Shown here in pieces: positions 31,394 through 41,916 of a stretch of 64,000 nucleotides of DNA. The stretch lies in assembly GCF_051859345.1 (NCBI RefSeq), contig NZ_JBHYFV010000011.1:53593-117592 (forward strand), read 5' to 3'. The DNA is from Marivita sp051859345 (GTDB lineage Bacteria > Pseudomonadota > Alphaproteobacteria > Rhodobacterales > Rhodobacteraceae). The notes beneath the pieces were generated by a model. It ran no database searches. It worked only from the letters and a program-made list of their open reading frames with translations, and was not told the origin of the DNA. The position numbers and the translations under genes are program-made. Within the stretch, counting starts at the first letter, position 1. Each line of letters starts with the position of its first letter.

Positions 31394-32683
31394 TTACTTG
31401 ACCGCGTTCAGCGCCTGATTGAGGTCGGCAATCAGGTCCGCCGGGTCTTCGATCCCGATGGATATCCGCACCACGCTTGGACCTGCGCCCGCCGCCTCCT
31501 GCTGTTCCGGCGTCAACTGGCGGTGCGTGGTCGAGGCGGAATGGATGACAAGGCTGCGCGTGTCGCCAAGGTTGGCCACATGGCTGAAGATCTCAAGCGA
31601 ATCCACAAATTTCACACAGGCCTCATACCCCCCCTTGAGCTTGACCGTGAACAGCCCACCCGCGCCATTCGGGCAGATCGTCCCGACCCGATGATTGTAG
31701 GGCGAGGATGGCAGCCCGGCATAGGTCACCGCTTCGACCGCATCATGGGTTTCCAGCCATGCCGCCACTTCCATCGCGTTCTCAACATGCTTCTGCATCC
31801 GCAGGCTCAGGGTTTCGATCCCCATCAGCGTGTAATGCGCCGCTTGCGGGTTGAGCGTCATGCCAAGGTCGCGCAGACCGATGGCGATGCCGTGGAAGGT
31901 AAAGGCCAGCGGACCAAAGGTCTCGTGGAACTTGAGACCGTGATAGGCGGGTTCCGGCGCGCTGAGCGACGGGAACTTGTCGGAGGCGGACCAGTCGAAG
32001 GTGCCGCTGTCGACAATCACGCCGCCGGTGACGGTGCCGTTGCCGGTCAGGTACTTGGTCATAGAATGCACCACCAGAGTGGCCCCGTGTTCGATGGGAC
32101 GGCAGAGATACGGCGTGGCGCTTGTGTTATCGACGATGAGCGGGATGCCCGCCGCGTCCGAGATTGCAGAGATCGCATCCAGATCGGTGATGTAGCCACC
32201 CGGATTGGCGATGGATTCGCAGAACACCGCGCGGGTGTCGTCATTGATCGCCGCCTTGACCGCGTCCAGATCGTCGAAATCGACGAATGTCGCGGACCAG
32301 CCGAAACGTTTGATCGTGTGGCTGAGCTGCGTGACGGAACCGCCGTAAAGCCGGGTCGAGGCGACGACGTTCTTGCCCGGTCCCATCAGCGGGAACAGCG
32401 CCATGATCTGCGCCGCGTGCCCCGAGGAACAGCAGACTGCGCCTGCCCCGCCTTCAAGTGTCGCCATGCGTTCCTGCAACGCGGCCACGGTCGGGTTGGT
32501 CAGGCGGGAATAGATGTAGCCCACTTCCTGAAGGTTGAACAAAGCCGCCGCGTGATCGGCGTCGCGGAACACATAAGCGGTGGTCTGGTAGATCGGCACC
32601 TGCCGCGCGCCGGTGGCCGGGTCGGGCCGTGCGCCTGCGTGGATCTGAAGCGTGTCGAAACCGTAGTCGGGTCCGTCTGTCAT
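31394..32683 (-). CDS. metY: O-acetylhomoserine aminocarboxypropyltransferase/sulfhydrylase
   Basis: A 429-residue PLP enzyme of the Cys/Met metabolism family that makes homocysteine or methionine from O-acetylhomoserine and sulfide or methanethiol. Recognisable parts are GFDTLQIHAGARPDPATGARQVPIYQTTAYVF at the start, YSRLTNPT near 60, the PLP lysine Lys210 in VVHSMTKYLTGNG, and the C-terminal SLVIHSASTTHRQL. The 429-residue length favours MetY over the roughly 390-residue MetB/MetZ group. It is probably monocistronic, convergent with the hydrolase gene. Confidence 0.9.
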   Translation of the reverse strand: MTDGPDYGFDTLQIHAGARPDPATGARQVPIYQTTAYVFRDADHAAALFNLQEVGYIYSRLTNPTVAALQERMATLEGGAGAVCCSSGHAAQIMALFPLMGPGKNVVASTRLYGGSVTQLSHTIKRFGWSATFVDFDDLDAVKAAINDDTRAVFCESIANPGGYITDLDAISAISDAAGIPLIVDNTSATPYLCRPIEHGATLVVHSMTKYLTGNGTVTGGVIVDSGTFDWSASDKFPSLSAPEPAYHGLKFHETFGPLAFTFHGIAIGLRDLGMTLNPQAAHYTLMGIETLSLRMQKHVENAMEVAAWLETHDAVEAVTYAGLPSSPYNHRVGTICPNGAGGLFTVKLKGGYEACVKFVDSLEIFSHVANLGDTRSLVIHSASTTHRQLTPEQQEAAGAGPSVVRISIGIEDPADLIADLNQALNAVK

Positions 32684-32908
32684 GGTTGTCTCCCCTTTGA
32701 CCTGTTTGTTTGGACACAGGATTAGGGCATCGCGGGGAGGCTCACAACTGTTGGCTTGTGCGAAAGAACGCGACAGGGGGACCGGGTCGGCGTCCGTGGA
32801 ACGGTGTCTTGGTTTTTCACTGCGCGGCGAAACTCTGTTTTCGCGGCTTGCAGTAAGGCTGCAATCTGCGACACAAGGAAGACCACATTGACAGGAGGCC
32901 CCATCGCC

Positions 32909-33898
32909 ATGACCCTACCCAGCTCCATGACTGCGGTCGAAATCACCGCCAATGGCGGACCGGAGGTCTTGCAGCCCGCAACAGTGCCTGTGCCGACACC
33001 CAAGGCGGGCGAGATCCTGATCAAGGTGGCCTTTGCCGGGGTGAACCGCCCTGACGCGCTGCAACGGGCCGGGGCCTACAACCCGCCGCCCGATGCGTCC
33101 CCCCTTCCCGGTCTCGAGGCGGCTGGCACGGTGGCTGCGGTGGGACCGGGAGTGTCGCGCTGGCAGGTGGGCGACGCTGTGACAGCGCTCTTGCCCGGTG
33201 GCGGCTATGCGCAATACGTCACAACCTTTGCCGATCACGCGCTGCCCGTGCCTGACGGTATGCCGATGGATCAGGCGGCCGCACTCTGCGAGACATATTT
33301 TACCGTTTGGTCAAATGTGTTCCGGCGCGGTGGCTTGCAGGCCGGAGAGCGGTTTCTCGTGCATGGCGGATCATCCGGCATCGGCACAACCGCAATCCAG
33401 TTGGCGCGCTTGCGCGGCGCGCGGGTGTTCACCACCGCCGGATCGGGTGAGAAATGCGATGCCTGCATCGCGTTGGGCGCGGAGGCCGCGTGGAACTACC
33501 GGGACGTCGATTTCGTCGACGCGATGAAGGCCGAAGGCGGCGCGGATGTGATCCTCGACATGGTCGGTGGTGACTATATCCCGCGCAACCTGCGGGCGCT
33601 GGCCGAGGACGGACGGCTGGTGCAGATCGCGTTCCTGCAAGGCCCCAAGGCCGAAGTAAATTTCGCACCGCTGATGATGCGCCGCCAGACGATCACGGGA
33701 TCGACCCTGCGTCCCCAATCGGTCGCCTCCAAGGCCGCCATCGCCCGCGATCTGGAAACCGAGGTCTGGCCGCATCTGGCGTCCGGGCGGATTGCGCCGG
33801 TGATGGACAGTGAATTTGCGCTGACGGATGCTGCCAAGGCCCATGCGCGGATGGAAGGGTCCACCCATATCGGGAAGATTGTCCTTAAGGTTGGGTGA
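32909..33898 (+). CDS. NAD(P)H:quinone oxidoreductase, zeta-crystallin/PIG3 type
   Basis: A 329-residue member of the medium-chain reductase family without structural zinc cysteines. The quinone reductase signature FAGVNRPDALQRAGAYNPPPDASPLPGLEAAG is at about 42-72, and the nucleotide-binding fold has VHGGSSGIGTTAIQLA. The predicted reaction is NADPH-dependent one-electron reduction of quinones. AGGAGG is ten bases before ATG 32909; an in-frame extension to 32756 has no homology. The 225 bases upstream contain no other gene. A strong terminator follows at 33931-33965. Confidence 0.9.
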   Translation: MTLPSSMTAVEITANGGPEVLQPATVPVPTPKAGEILIKVAFAGVNRPDALQRAGAYNPPPDASPLPGLEAAGTVAAVGPGVSRWQVGDAVTALLPGGGYAQYVTTFADHALPVPDGMPMDQAAALCETYFTVWSNVFRRGGLQAGERFLVHGGSSGIGTTAIQLARLRGARVFTTAGSGEKCDACIALGAEAAWNYRDVDFVDAMKAEGGADVILDMVGGDYIPRNLRALAEDGRLVQIAFLQGPKAEVNFAPLMMRRQTITGSTLRPQSVASKAAIARDLETEVWPHLASGRIAPVMDSEFALTDAAKAHARMEGSTHIGKIVLKVG

Positions 33899-33930
33899 CG
33901 CGCCATCCAGACTTTAGCCGAGACAACGAA

Positions 33931-33965
33931 AAACGCCCCGACACCGGTCGGGGCGATTTTGTTTT
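33931..33965. terminator. bidirectional rho-independent terminator
   Basis: CGCCCCGAC-ACCG-GTCGGGGCG is flanked by AAAA on the left and ATTTTGTTTT on the right. It serves both the quinone reductase gene and the convergent YeeE-type pair. Confidence 0.9.
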
Positions 33966-33980
33966 AACCAATGGCTCAGA

Positions 33981-34574
33981 TCACTCCGCCGGCATTTCCG
34001 CTGTTTGGCCGTCGTCAACCAGACTGTCCGGCAGCACGAAGGCCACCAGCACAAAAACCGCGCCCAGAACAAGACCCAGAATGTCGCCCGACAGTGCCAT
34101 GATCCCGTCAAAGGACGATCCCGGCACCGACCCCAATGTCACTTTGCCCCCTGCCAGATCCTCCAGCAGGCCCGAGGCTTTCCACGCCGGGTAAGTCGCC
34201 ATATACGCCGCCGCCCCCAGCAATCCGCCCGCGATGAAGAACAGCGCGTCCTTGCGCCCGGTCGCCGCCGCACAGACGCCTGTGCCGGGGCAATAGCCGG
34301 ATGCGGCCCAACCTGCGCCCAGCATCAGACCACCGATGAAAACGCCGATATACGCAGCTTTGACCGACATGTGGCCCACATCGACCAATCCCAGCATTTG
34401 TCCACCAAACATCAGGATCGACCCCGTGCCAATGGCCAGAAGAATGGTTTTCATCAGGTGCAGCCGTCGCAGCGTCAGCATGCCGCCGATCCAATTGGGG
34501 TTGGTCGCCCCGATCCGGTCCAGCACGGCACCGAACGCCGCACCAATCACGATAGCAAGTAGAATGGAGGTCAT
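33981..34574 (-). CDS. YeeE/YedE-family half transporter (DUF6691 type, second subunit)
   Basis: A 197-residue membrane protein with about five hydrophobic segments, corresponding to one half of full-length YeeE. The conserved cysteine motif is AASGYCPGTGVCAAATGRKD at about 110-130. The C-terminus is short and acidic. It follows the partner gene by three bases, so the two halves probably form a heteromeric channel for thiosulfate or another sulfur species. In other proteobacteria this pair (PmpA/PmpB type) accompanies sulfide or biofilm regulation genes. Confidence 0.85.
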   Translation of the reverse strand: MTSILLAIVIGAAFGAVLDRIGATNPNWIGGMLTLRRLHLMKTILLAIGTGSILMFGGQMLGLVDVGHMSVKAAYIGVFIGGLMLGAGWAASGYCPGTGVCAAATGRKDALFFIAGGLLGAAAYMATYPAWKASGLLEDLAGGKVTLGSVPGSSFDGIMALSGDILGLVLGAVFVLVAFVLPDSLVDDGQTAEMPAE

Positions 34575-34577
34575 GGC

Positions 34578-35126
34578 TCAGCCCCTTTTGTACATCAGCA
34601 TGGCGGTGGGAATGGCGGCGGCAAAGGCACCGGCGGCAAAGATGTAGCCCGACAATGCGGTCTGCATCATACCCGACATCATGTGCCCCGAGGTACAGCC
34701 CCCGGCCAGTCGCGCGCCGTAAAGCACGATGAACCCGCCCAGAAACGCGACGGCGTAGCGCATCATCGGCGTGTCACCGTAATTCGCCCGCCAGATCTCG
34801 GGGGCAGAGCGTTCCAGTGCATCAACGCCGCCACGCAGGCGTGCAGACAAAAACGCCCCAAGCGCCATCGCCAGCACAAAGATAAAGCTGTAATTCAACG
34901 GGTCGGCCGCGCTGCCTGCATATTTCCCGCCCGACTTCGCCATGTAGGCGTTGGTCGAGGTGTAGCCCTCGTCCGTGTGGGTGATGAAATCCGGTTTGAC
35001 GATATCCGCCACGATCCCGTCCAGGATCACGAACTGCGTCGACACCCCGATGGGTTTGACCAGCAGCACGGCGGCGAAAAACACCAGCCCGAGCAGCAGC
35101 CCGCCGACTTTCCAATTAAGTACCAT
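34578..35126 (-). CDS. YeeE/YedE-family half transporter (first subunit)
   Basis: A 182-residue membrane protein that starts MVLNWKVGGLLLGLVFFAAVLLVKPIGVSTQFV and contains the cysteine signature RLAGGCTSGHMMSGMMQTALSGYIF near 140-165, matching the other half of the YeeE fold. There are four hydrophobic segments. It is first in the two-gene operon. The region upstream carries a 20-base ATATTC palindrome and a perfect FNR box, implying response to reactive sulfur and/or low oxygen. Confidence 0.85.
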   Translation of the reverse strand: MVLNWKVGGLLLGLVFFAAVLLVKPIGVSTQFVILDGIVADIVKPDFITHTDEGYTSTNAYMAKSGGKYAGSAADPLNYSFIFVLAMALGAFLSARLRGGVDALERSAPEIWRANYGDTPMMRYAVAFLGGFIVLYGARLAGGCTSGHMMSGMMQTALSGYIFAAGAFAAAIPTAMLMYKRG

Positions 35127-35141
35127 GTGTTGCGCTCCTTC

Positions 35142-35161
35142 ATATTCTTGATTCAGAATAT
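35142..35161. promoter_or_regulatory. ATATTCT palindrome, candidate ArsR/BigR-type operator
   Basis: ATATTCTTGATTCAGAATAT has perfect 7-bp arms with a 6-bp centre, 16 bases before the start of the YeeE-type pair. ArsR-family sulfide/persulfide regulators (BigR, SqrR) bind similar ATTC-N-GAAT dyads upstream of such genes. No such regulator is encoded in the window. Confidence 0.6.
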
Positions 35162-35182
35162 CAAAGTAGCGCCTCTGGAGAT

Positions 35183-35196
35183 TTGATCTGCATCAA
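35183..35196. promoter_or_regulatory. perfect FNR/FnrL-type box
   Basis: TTGATCTGCATCAA equals the FNR consensus TTGAT-N4-ATCAA. It is centred about 63 bases upstream of the first YeeE-type gene on the minus strand, a spacing compatible with activation. Confidence 0.7.
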
Positions 35197-35259
35197 TCAC
35201 ATTCTAAAAACGGAATTTGTTGCGCACAAATTGTCGGATCGGATCGCTTCGGCCTGAGA

Positions 35260-36750
<1,491 letters not shown>

Positions 36751-36824
36751 GTGCGGCGAGCCTCCTCTGGTGACGTGTTTGGTCAGTCCACTGTTTCAGG
36801 ACGGCGGAAAAGGATCAAATGGGA

Positions 36825-36869
36825 AAGGAAAAAACGAAAATCGGGGCGCACGGTTCGGCGCGCCCCGAT
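36825..36869 (-). terminator. rho-independent terminator after glpV
   Basis: ATCGGGGCGC and GCGCCCCGAT pair perfectly (10 bp) and are followed on the minus strand by TTTTCGTTTTTT. It lies just after the glpV stop and ends the glpDSTPQUV transcript before glpK. Confidence 0.88.
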
Positions 36870-36879
36870 CAGGGTCAGC

Positions 36880-38592
36880 TTACTGCCAGGACTTGATCAG
36901 CTCGTCATAGGAAACGGTCTGGGGTTCTTCGTCCTCGTTGTCGAGCTTGGCATACGGCGCACCCGGCTGGTCGAACCAGTACTGGGCGTCCCGCTCTTCG
37001 TTCATGACCGGACCGATGTCGCCTTGCACGCCTGCGCGCTCAAGACGTTCCATGACGCGTTCCTGGTCTGCACAGAGCGAATCCAGCGCTTCCTGAGCGG
37101 ATTTCGCACCGGACATGGCATCGCCGATGTTCTGCCACCACAGCTGAGCCAGCTTCGGATAGTCAGGTACGTTTGTCCCGGTGGGCGACCATGCCACACG
37201 CGCGGGCGAGCGGTAGAATTCCACCAGACCACCCAGTTTGTCCGCACGTTCGCTGAAGCTCTCGTGGTTGATCGAGCTGTCGCGGATGAAGGTCAGACCG
37301 ACATGGGATTTCTTCACATCCACAGTCTTGGAGGTGACGAACTGGGCATAGAGCCAGGCCGCCTGGGCCCGATCCACCGGAGTGGACTTCATCAGCGTCC
37401 AGGATCCAACGTCCTGATAGCCGACTTTCTGGCCGTCTTTCCAGTAAACGCCATGCGGGCTTGGGGCCATGCGCCACTTGGGTGTGCCGTCTTCGTTCAT
37501 CACCGGCAGATCAGGCTTTACGGTGTCTGCGGTAAAGGCCGTGTACCAGAACATCTGCTGTGCGATATTCCCCTGAGCAGGGATTGGGCCTGCTTCGGAG
37601 AAGGTCATGCCAGCGGCTGCCGGAGGCGTGTACTTTTCAAGCCACTCGATCGCCTTTTCAACAGCATAGACGGCAGCAGGTGCGTTGGTTGCGCCACCCC
37701 GTGCCACACAAGACCCGGTTGGCTGCGAGTTCTCGTTCACGCGGATGCCCCATTCGTCGACCGGAAGGCCGTTGGGTTCACCCACGTCGCCCATGCCGGC
37801 CATGGACATCCACGCATCGGTATACCGCCAGCCAAGGCTGGGGTCTTTCTTGCCGTAATCCATGTTGCCAAAGACTTCGCCCTCGACACCCATACGGCTC
37901 AGGTCACGGCCGGTGAAGAATTCGGCGATGTCCTCGTAGGCCGACCAGTTGACCGGAACGCCAAGCTCATAGCCGAACTGTTCTTCGAAATCGGCCTTGT
38001 TCTGCTCGTCGTTGAACCAGTCGTAGCGGAACCAGTACAGGTTCGCGAACTGCTGGGTCGGCAACTGGTACAGCTTGCCATCGGGTGCGGTGGTGAACTG
38101 CGTCCCGATAAAGTCGTCCAGATCAAGCGTCGGCGACGTCACGTCCGCGCCTTCGCCCGCAATCCAGTCGGTCAGGTTGCGCACCTGCTGATAGCGCCAA
38201 TGGGTGCCGATCAGGTCGGAGTCGTTGATGTAGGCGTCATAGATGTTTTCGCCCGACTGCATCTGCGTTTGCAGCTTTTCAACGACGTCACCTTCACCGA
38301 TCAGGTCATGTGTGACGTTGATCCCGGTGATCGCGGTAAAAGCCGGGGCAAGCACCTGGCTTTCGTATTCATGTGTGGTGATGGTTTCGGACACCACCTT
38401 GATGTCCATGCCCTGGAAGGGCTGGGCCGCGTCGATGAAGAACTGCATCTCGGCTTCCTGTGCCGCGCGGTCGAGCGATGACATATCGCCGATCTCCGCG
38501 TCCAGGAACGACCGTGCGGCGTCCATATCGGCAAAAGCCGGACCCGCAAGGATCAGCAATGCCGCTGTTGAAGATTTCAGTTTCAAGTTCAT
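36880..38592 (-). CDS. glpV: glycerol ABC transporter substrate-binding protein
   Basis: A 570-residue periplasmic protein (family 1 type, unusually long, as known for rhizobial GlpV). It has a signal peptide MNLKLKSSTAALLILAGPAFA. Its mature part contains VSETITTHEYESQVLAPAFTAITGINVTHDLIGEGDVVEKLQTQMQSGENIYDAYINDSD (read across about 60-120). GGAGG lies six bases before ATG 38592; the longer in-frame start at 38637 has no signal peptide. It is last in the transporter operon and followed by a terminator, an arrangement that gives this abundant component its own 3' end. Confidence 0.93.
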   Translation of the reverse strand: MNLKLKSSTAALLILAGPAFADMDAARSFLDAEIGDMSSLDRAAQEAEMQFFIDAAQPFQGMDIKVVSETITTHEYESQVLAPAFTAITGINVTHDLIGEGDVVEKLQTQMQSGENIYDAYINDSDLIGTHWRYQQVRNLTDWIAGEGADVTSPTLDLDDFIGTQFTTAPDGKLYQLPTQQFANLYWFRYDWFNDEQNKADFEEQFGYELGVPVNWSAYEDIAEFFTGRDLSRMGVEGEVFGNMDYGKKDPSLGWRYTDAWMSMAGMGDVGEPNGLPVDEWGIRVNENSQPTGSCVARGGATNAPAAVYAVEKAIEWLEKYTPPAAAGMTFSEAGPIPAQGNIAQQMFWYTAFTADTVKPDLPVMNEDGTPKWRMAPSPHGVYWKDGQKVGYQDVGSWTLMKSTPVDRAQAAWLYAQFVTSKTVDVKKSHVGLTFIRDSSINHESFSERADKLGGLVEFYRSPARVAWSPTGTNVPDYPKLAQLWWQNIGDAMSGAKSAQEALDSLCADQERVMERLERAGVQGDIGPVMNEERDAQYWFDQPGAPYAKLDNEDEEPQTVSYDELIKSWQ

Positions 38593-38669
38593 TAGGTTCC
38601 TCCCCGTTATTGAGAACTTGGTTGAAGATTGGCACACCCCCGCTTCCGGGAGGATGCCGGGTTATGCGA

Positions 38670-38948
38670 TTACACCCAGCGGAACACCGCGAGCGCATAG
38701 AGCGCGCAGACCGCCATGGCCCAGGGCTGGTTTTCTCCGACCAGTCCAAGCCAGGCGATATTGATGAAGGCGCTGCCCAGAAGCGTGATGAACAAACGGT
38801 CACCGCGCGTCGTTTCGATCCGCAAGATACCCACGCGGGGTGTCTCGGGGAATTTGATTGCGAGGATCGTGAAGACGATCAGCAGGCTCGCGATGACCAT
38901 GAAGAAGATCGCGGTCGGCCATGTCCATGCCATCCATGAGAGATCCAT
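38670..38948 (-). CDS. glpU: small membrane protein of glycerol ABC transporter (DUF2160)
   Basis: A 92-residue protein with two to three hydrophobic segments: WPTAIFFMVIASLLIVFTILAIKF, then RLFITLLGSAFINIAWLGLV and AMAVCALYALAVFRWV. The family is found in glp-type ABC operons between permease and binding-protein genes; its exact role in glycerol uptake is unknown. It is separated from glpQ by a 121-base gap that contains a large inverted repeat. Confidence 0.88.
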   Translation of the reverse strand: MDLSWMAWTWPTAIFFMVIASLLIVFTILAIKFPETPRVGILRIETTRGDRLFITLLGSAFINIAWLGLVGENQPWAMAVCALYALAVFRWV

Positions 38949-38976
38949 CAGGTGGTCCTCCTGTTCGTAGTGTGAC

Positions 38977-39044
38977 CGTCATCCTCGGGCTCGACCCGAG
39001 GACCTCTTGCCAAACAGATCCTCGGGTCGAGCCCGAGGATGACG
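38977..39044. repeat. 26-bp perfect inverted repeat inside the glp operon
   Basis: CGTCATCCTCGGGCTCGACC plus CGAGGA (38977-39002) is repeated exactly in reverse complement at 39019-39044 with a 16-base loop. Each arm itself contains the small palindrome CCTCGGG/CCCGAGG. The motif family is widespread in alphaproteobacterial intergenic regions. Here it lies between glpQ and glpU and would form a very stable RNA hairpin. Confidence 0.9.
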
Positions 39045-39069
39045 GGGGAATGGTTCATAATCGCTTGCA

Positions 39070-39936
39070 TCACACCCTCCCCAGGGCAAAGCCCTTGGCG
39101 ATGTAGTTGCGCACGAAGTAGATCACGAGCGCGCCCGGCACGATGGTCAGGATGCCCGCCGCAGCCAGCACACCCCAGTCGATGCCCGAGGCACCCTGCG
39201 TGCGGGTCATGATCGCCGCGATGGGCTTTGCATCAACAGTGGTCAGTGTCCGCGACAGCAACAGTTCGACCCACGAGAACATGAAGCAGAAGAACGCGGC
39301 GACCCCGATGCCGCTTGAGATCAGGGGCATGAAGATACGCGTGAAGAAGCGGCCAAAGCTGTAGCCGTCCAGATAGGCTGTCTCGTCGATCTCTTTCGGC
39401 ACGCCGCGCATGAAGCCTTCCAGAATCCACACCGCCAGCGGCACGTTGAAGAGGCAATGCGCCAGGGCCACCGCGATATGGGTGTCGAACAACCCAACCG
39501 ACGAATAAAGCTGAAAGAACGGCAACGCGAACACGGCAGGCGGGGCCATGCGGTTGGTCAACAGCCAGAAGAACAGGTGCTTGTCCCCCATGAAGTGATA
39601 GCGGCTGAACGCGTAGGCGGCGGGCAAGGCAACGGCCAATGAGATCACCGTGTTCATCACCACATAGATGAGCGAGTTCACATACCCCATGTACCAGCTC
39701 GGATCCGTCAGGATCGTGCGGTAATTGTCGAGCGTGAACGTGCGTGGCCACAGCGTGAAGTCGTTCAGGATTTCGGTGTTGGTCTTGAGGCTCATGTTCA
39801 GCAGCCAGTAGATCGGCAGCATCAGGAAGAGCAGGTAAAGCCCCATGACGATGGCAGAGCCGTTGACCTTTACGCGCTTCTTGCTGCCGCCTGCGGTCAG
39901 GTTGCCGGGAATGCTGGTGGTGGTTGCATCGGTCAT
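39070..39936 (-). CDS. glpQ: glycerol ABC transporter permease
   Basis: A 288-residue inner-membrane permease of the MalG type with six helices. The cytoplasmic N-terminus (TDATTTSIPGNLTAGGSKKRVKVNG) leads into GLYLLFLMLPIYWLLNMSLKT. The coupling loop is EGFMRGVPKEIDETAYLDGYSFGRFFTRIFMPL, read within about 170-205. It pairs with GlpP. There are three bases between the genes. Confidence 0.94.
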   Translation of the reverse strand: MTDATTTSIPGNLTAGGSKKRVKVNGSAIVMGLYLLFLMLPIYWLLNMSLKTNTEILNDFTLWPRTFTLDNYRTILTDPSWYMGYVNSLIYVVMNTVISLAVALPAAYAFSRYHFMGDKHLFFWLLTNRMAPPAVFALPFFQLYSSVGLFDTHIAVALAHCLFNVPLAVWILEGFMRGVPKEIDETAYLDGYSFGRFFTRIFMPLISSGIGVAAFFCFMFSWVELLLSRTLTTVDAKPIAAIMTRTQGASGIDWGVLAAAGILTIVPGALVIYFVRNYIAKGFALGRV

Positions 39937-39939
39937 GAC

Positions 39940-40808
<869 letters not shown>

Positions 40809-40809
<1 letters not shown>

Positions 40810-41906
40810 CACGCGGCCTCCCCGATGGGTTGTGACTGATCCGGGGCAACGCGCCAGTCATTGACGTAGATATTGGTGTGCGCGGGATCGAACGTGACAT
40901 GGGTCATGTCTGCGGTGACCACATCATCTTCGCCCGCGATCGCGTTGATATCGTGTCCGAAAAAATCAAGTCGGATGATCTTGTGACGACCGGCATCCTC
41001 GATACGCTTGACCTTGACCGGCAAGCCGTCGGTCGCGCTGAGGTTAACAAATTCCGGTCGCACACCCAGTTCGACCTTGCCCGACAAAGACGCGTACCCT
41101 CCGGAGAGCGGGATTTCAGATCCTCCGATATGTGCGGTTGCGCCTTGAACATCGACCGGCAGCACGTTCATGCCCGGCGAGCCGATGAAGTAGCCGACAA
41201 ATGTATGCTCAGGGCGTTCGAACAGTTCTTCAGGTGTGCCGATCTGCACGACGCGCCCGTCATACATGACCACCACCTTGTCGGCAAAAGTCAGCGCCTC
41301 GGTCTGGTCGTGGGTGACGTAAATCATCGTGTGGCCGAAATCGTGATGCAGCTTCTTCAACTGCGTGCGCAATTCCCACTTCATATGCGGGTCGATCACG
41401 GTCAGGGGCTCATCGAACAAAAGCGCGTTCACGTCTTTGCGCACCATGCCGCGACCCAGCGAAATCTTCTGCTTGGCATCCGCCGTCAGCCCGCGCGCCT
41501 TCTTCTTCAGCATGTCCTCCATGCCGATCATGCGGCCGATTTCCTGAACGCGGGCAGCGACATAGGCCTCGTCATGGCCGCGATTACGCAATGGGAAGGC
41601 GAGATTGTCCTGCACGGTCATGGTGTCGTAGACGACCGGGAACTGGAACACCTGCGCGATGTTGCGCGCTGCCGTTGGGGCCTGTGTCACGTCTTGCCCG
41701 TCAAACAGGATACGCCCCTGGCTTGGGTGCAAGAGGCCCGAGATGATGTTGAGAAGCGTGGATTTTCCGCACCCGGATGCTCCCAGCAAAGCATAGGCCG
41801 CGCCATCATCCCAATCGTGGTTCAGCTCCTTGAGGGCGAAATCATCCTCGGACTTGGGATTGGGCAGATAGGAATGTGCCAGATTATCAAGTGTGATCTT
41901 TGCCAT
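40809..41906 (-). CDS. glpT: glycerol ABC transporter ATP-binding protein
   Basis: A 365-residue MalK-type ATPase (not the E. coli GlpT antiporter). It has Walker A GASGCGKST near 40, a Q-loop FQFPVVYDTMTVQDN, and Walker B ALLFDEPLTVIDP. The signature motif is degenerate (TADAKQKISLGRGMV instead of LSGGQ). A C-terminal TOBE-like regulatory domain begins near 250. I use ATG 41906 (MAKITLDNLAHSYLPN), since the longer frame overlaps glpS. It likely forms a heterodimer with GlpS, whose signature motif is canonical. Confidence 0.93.
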
Positions 41907-41916
41907 ATCCGTTCCC

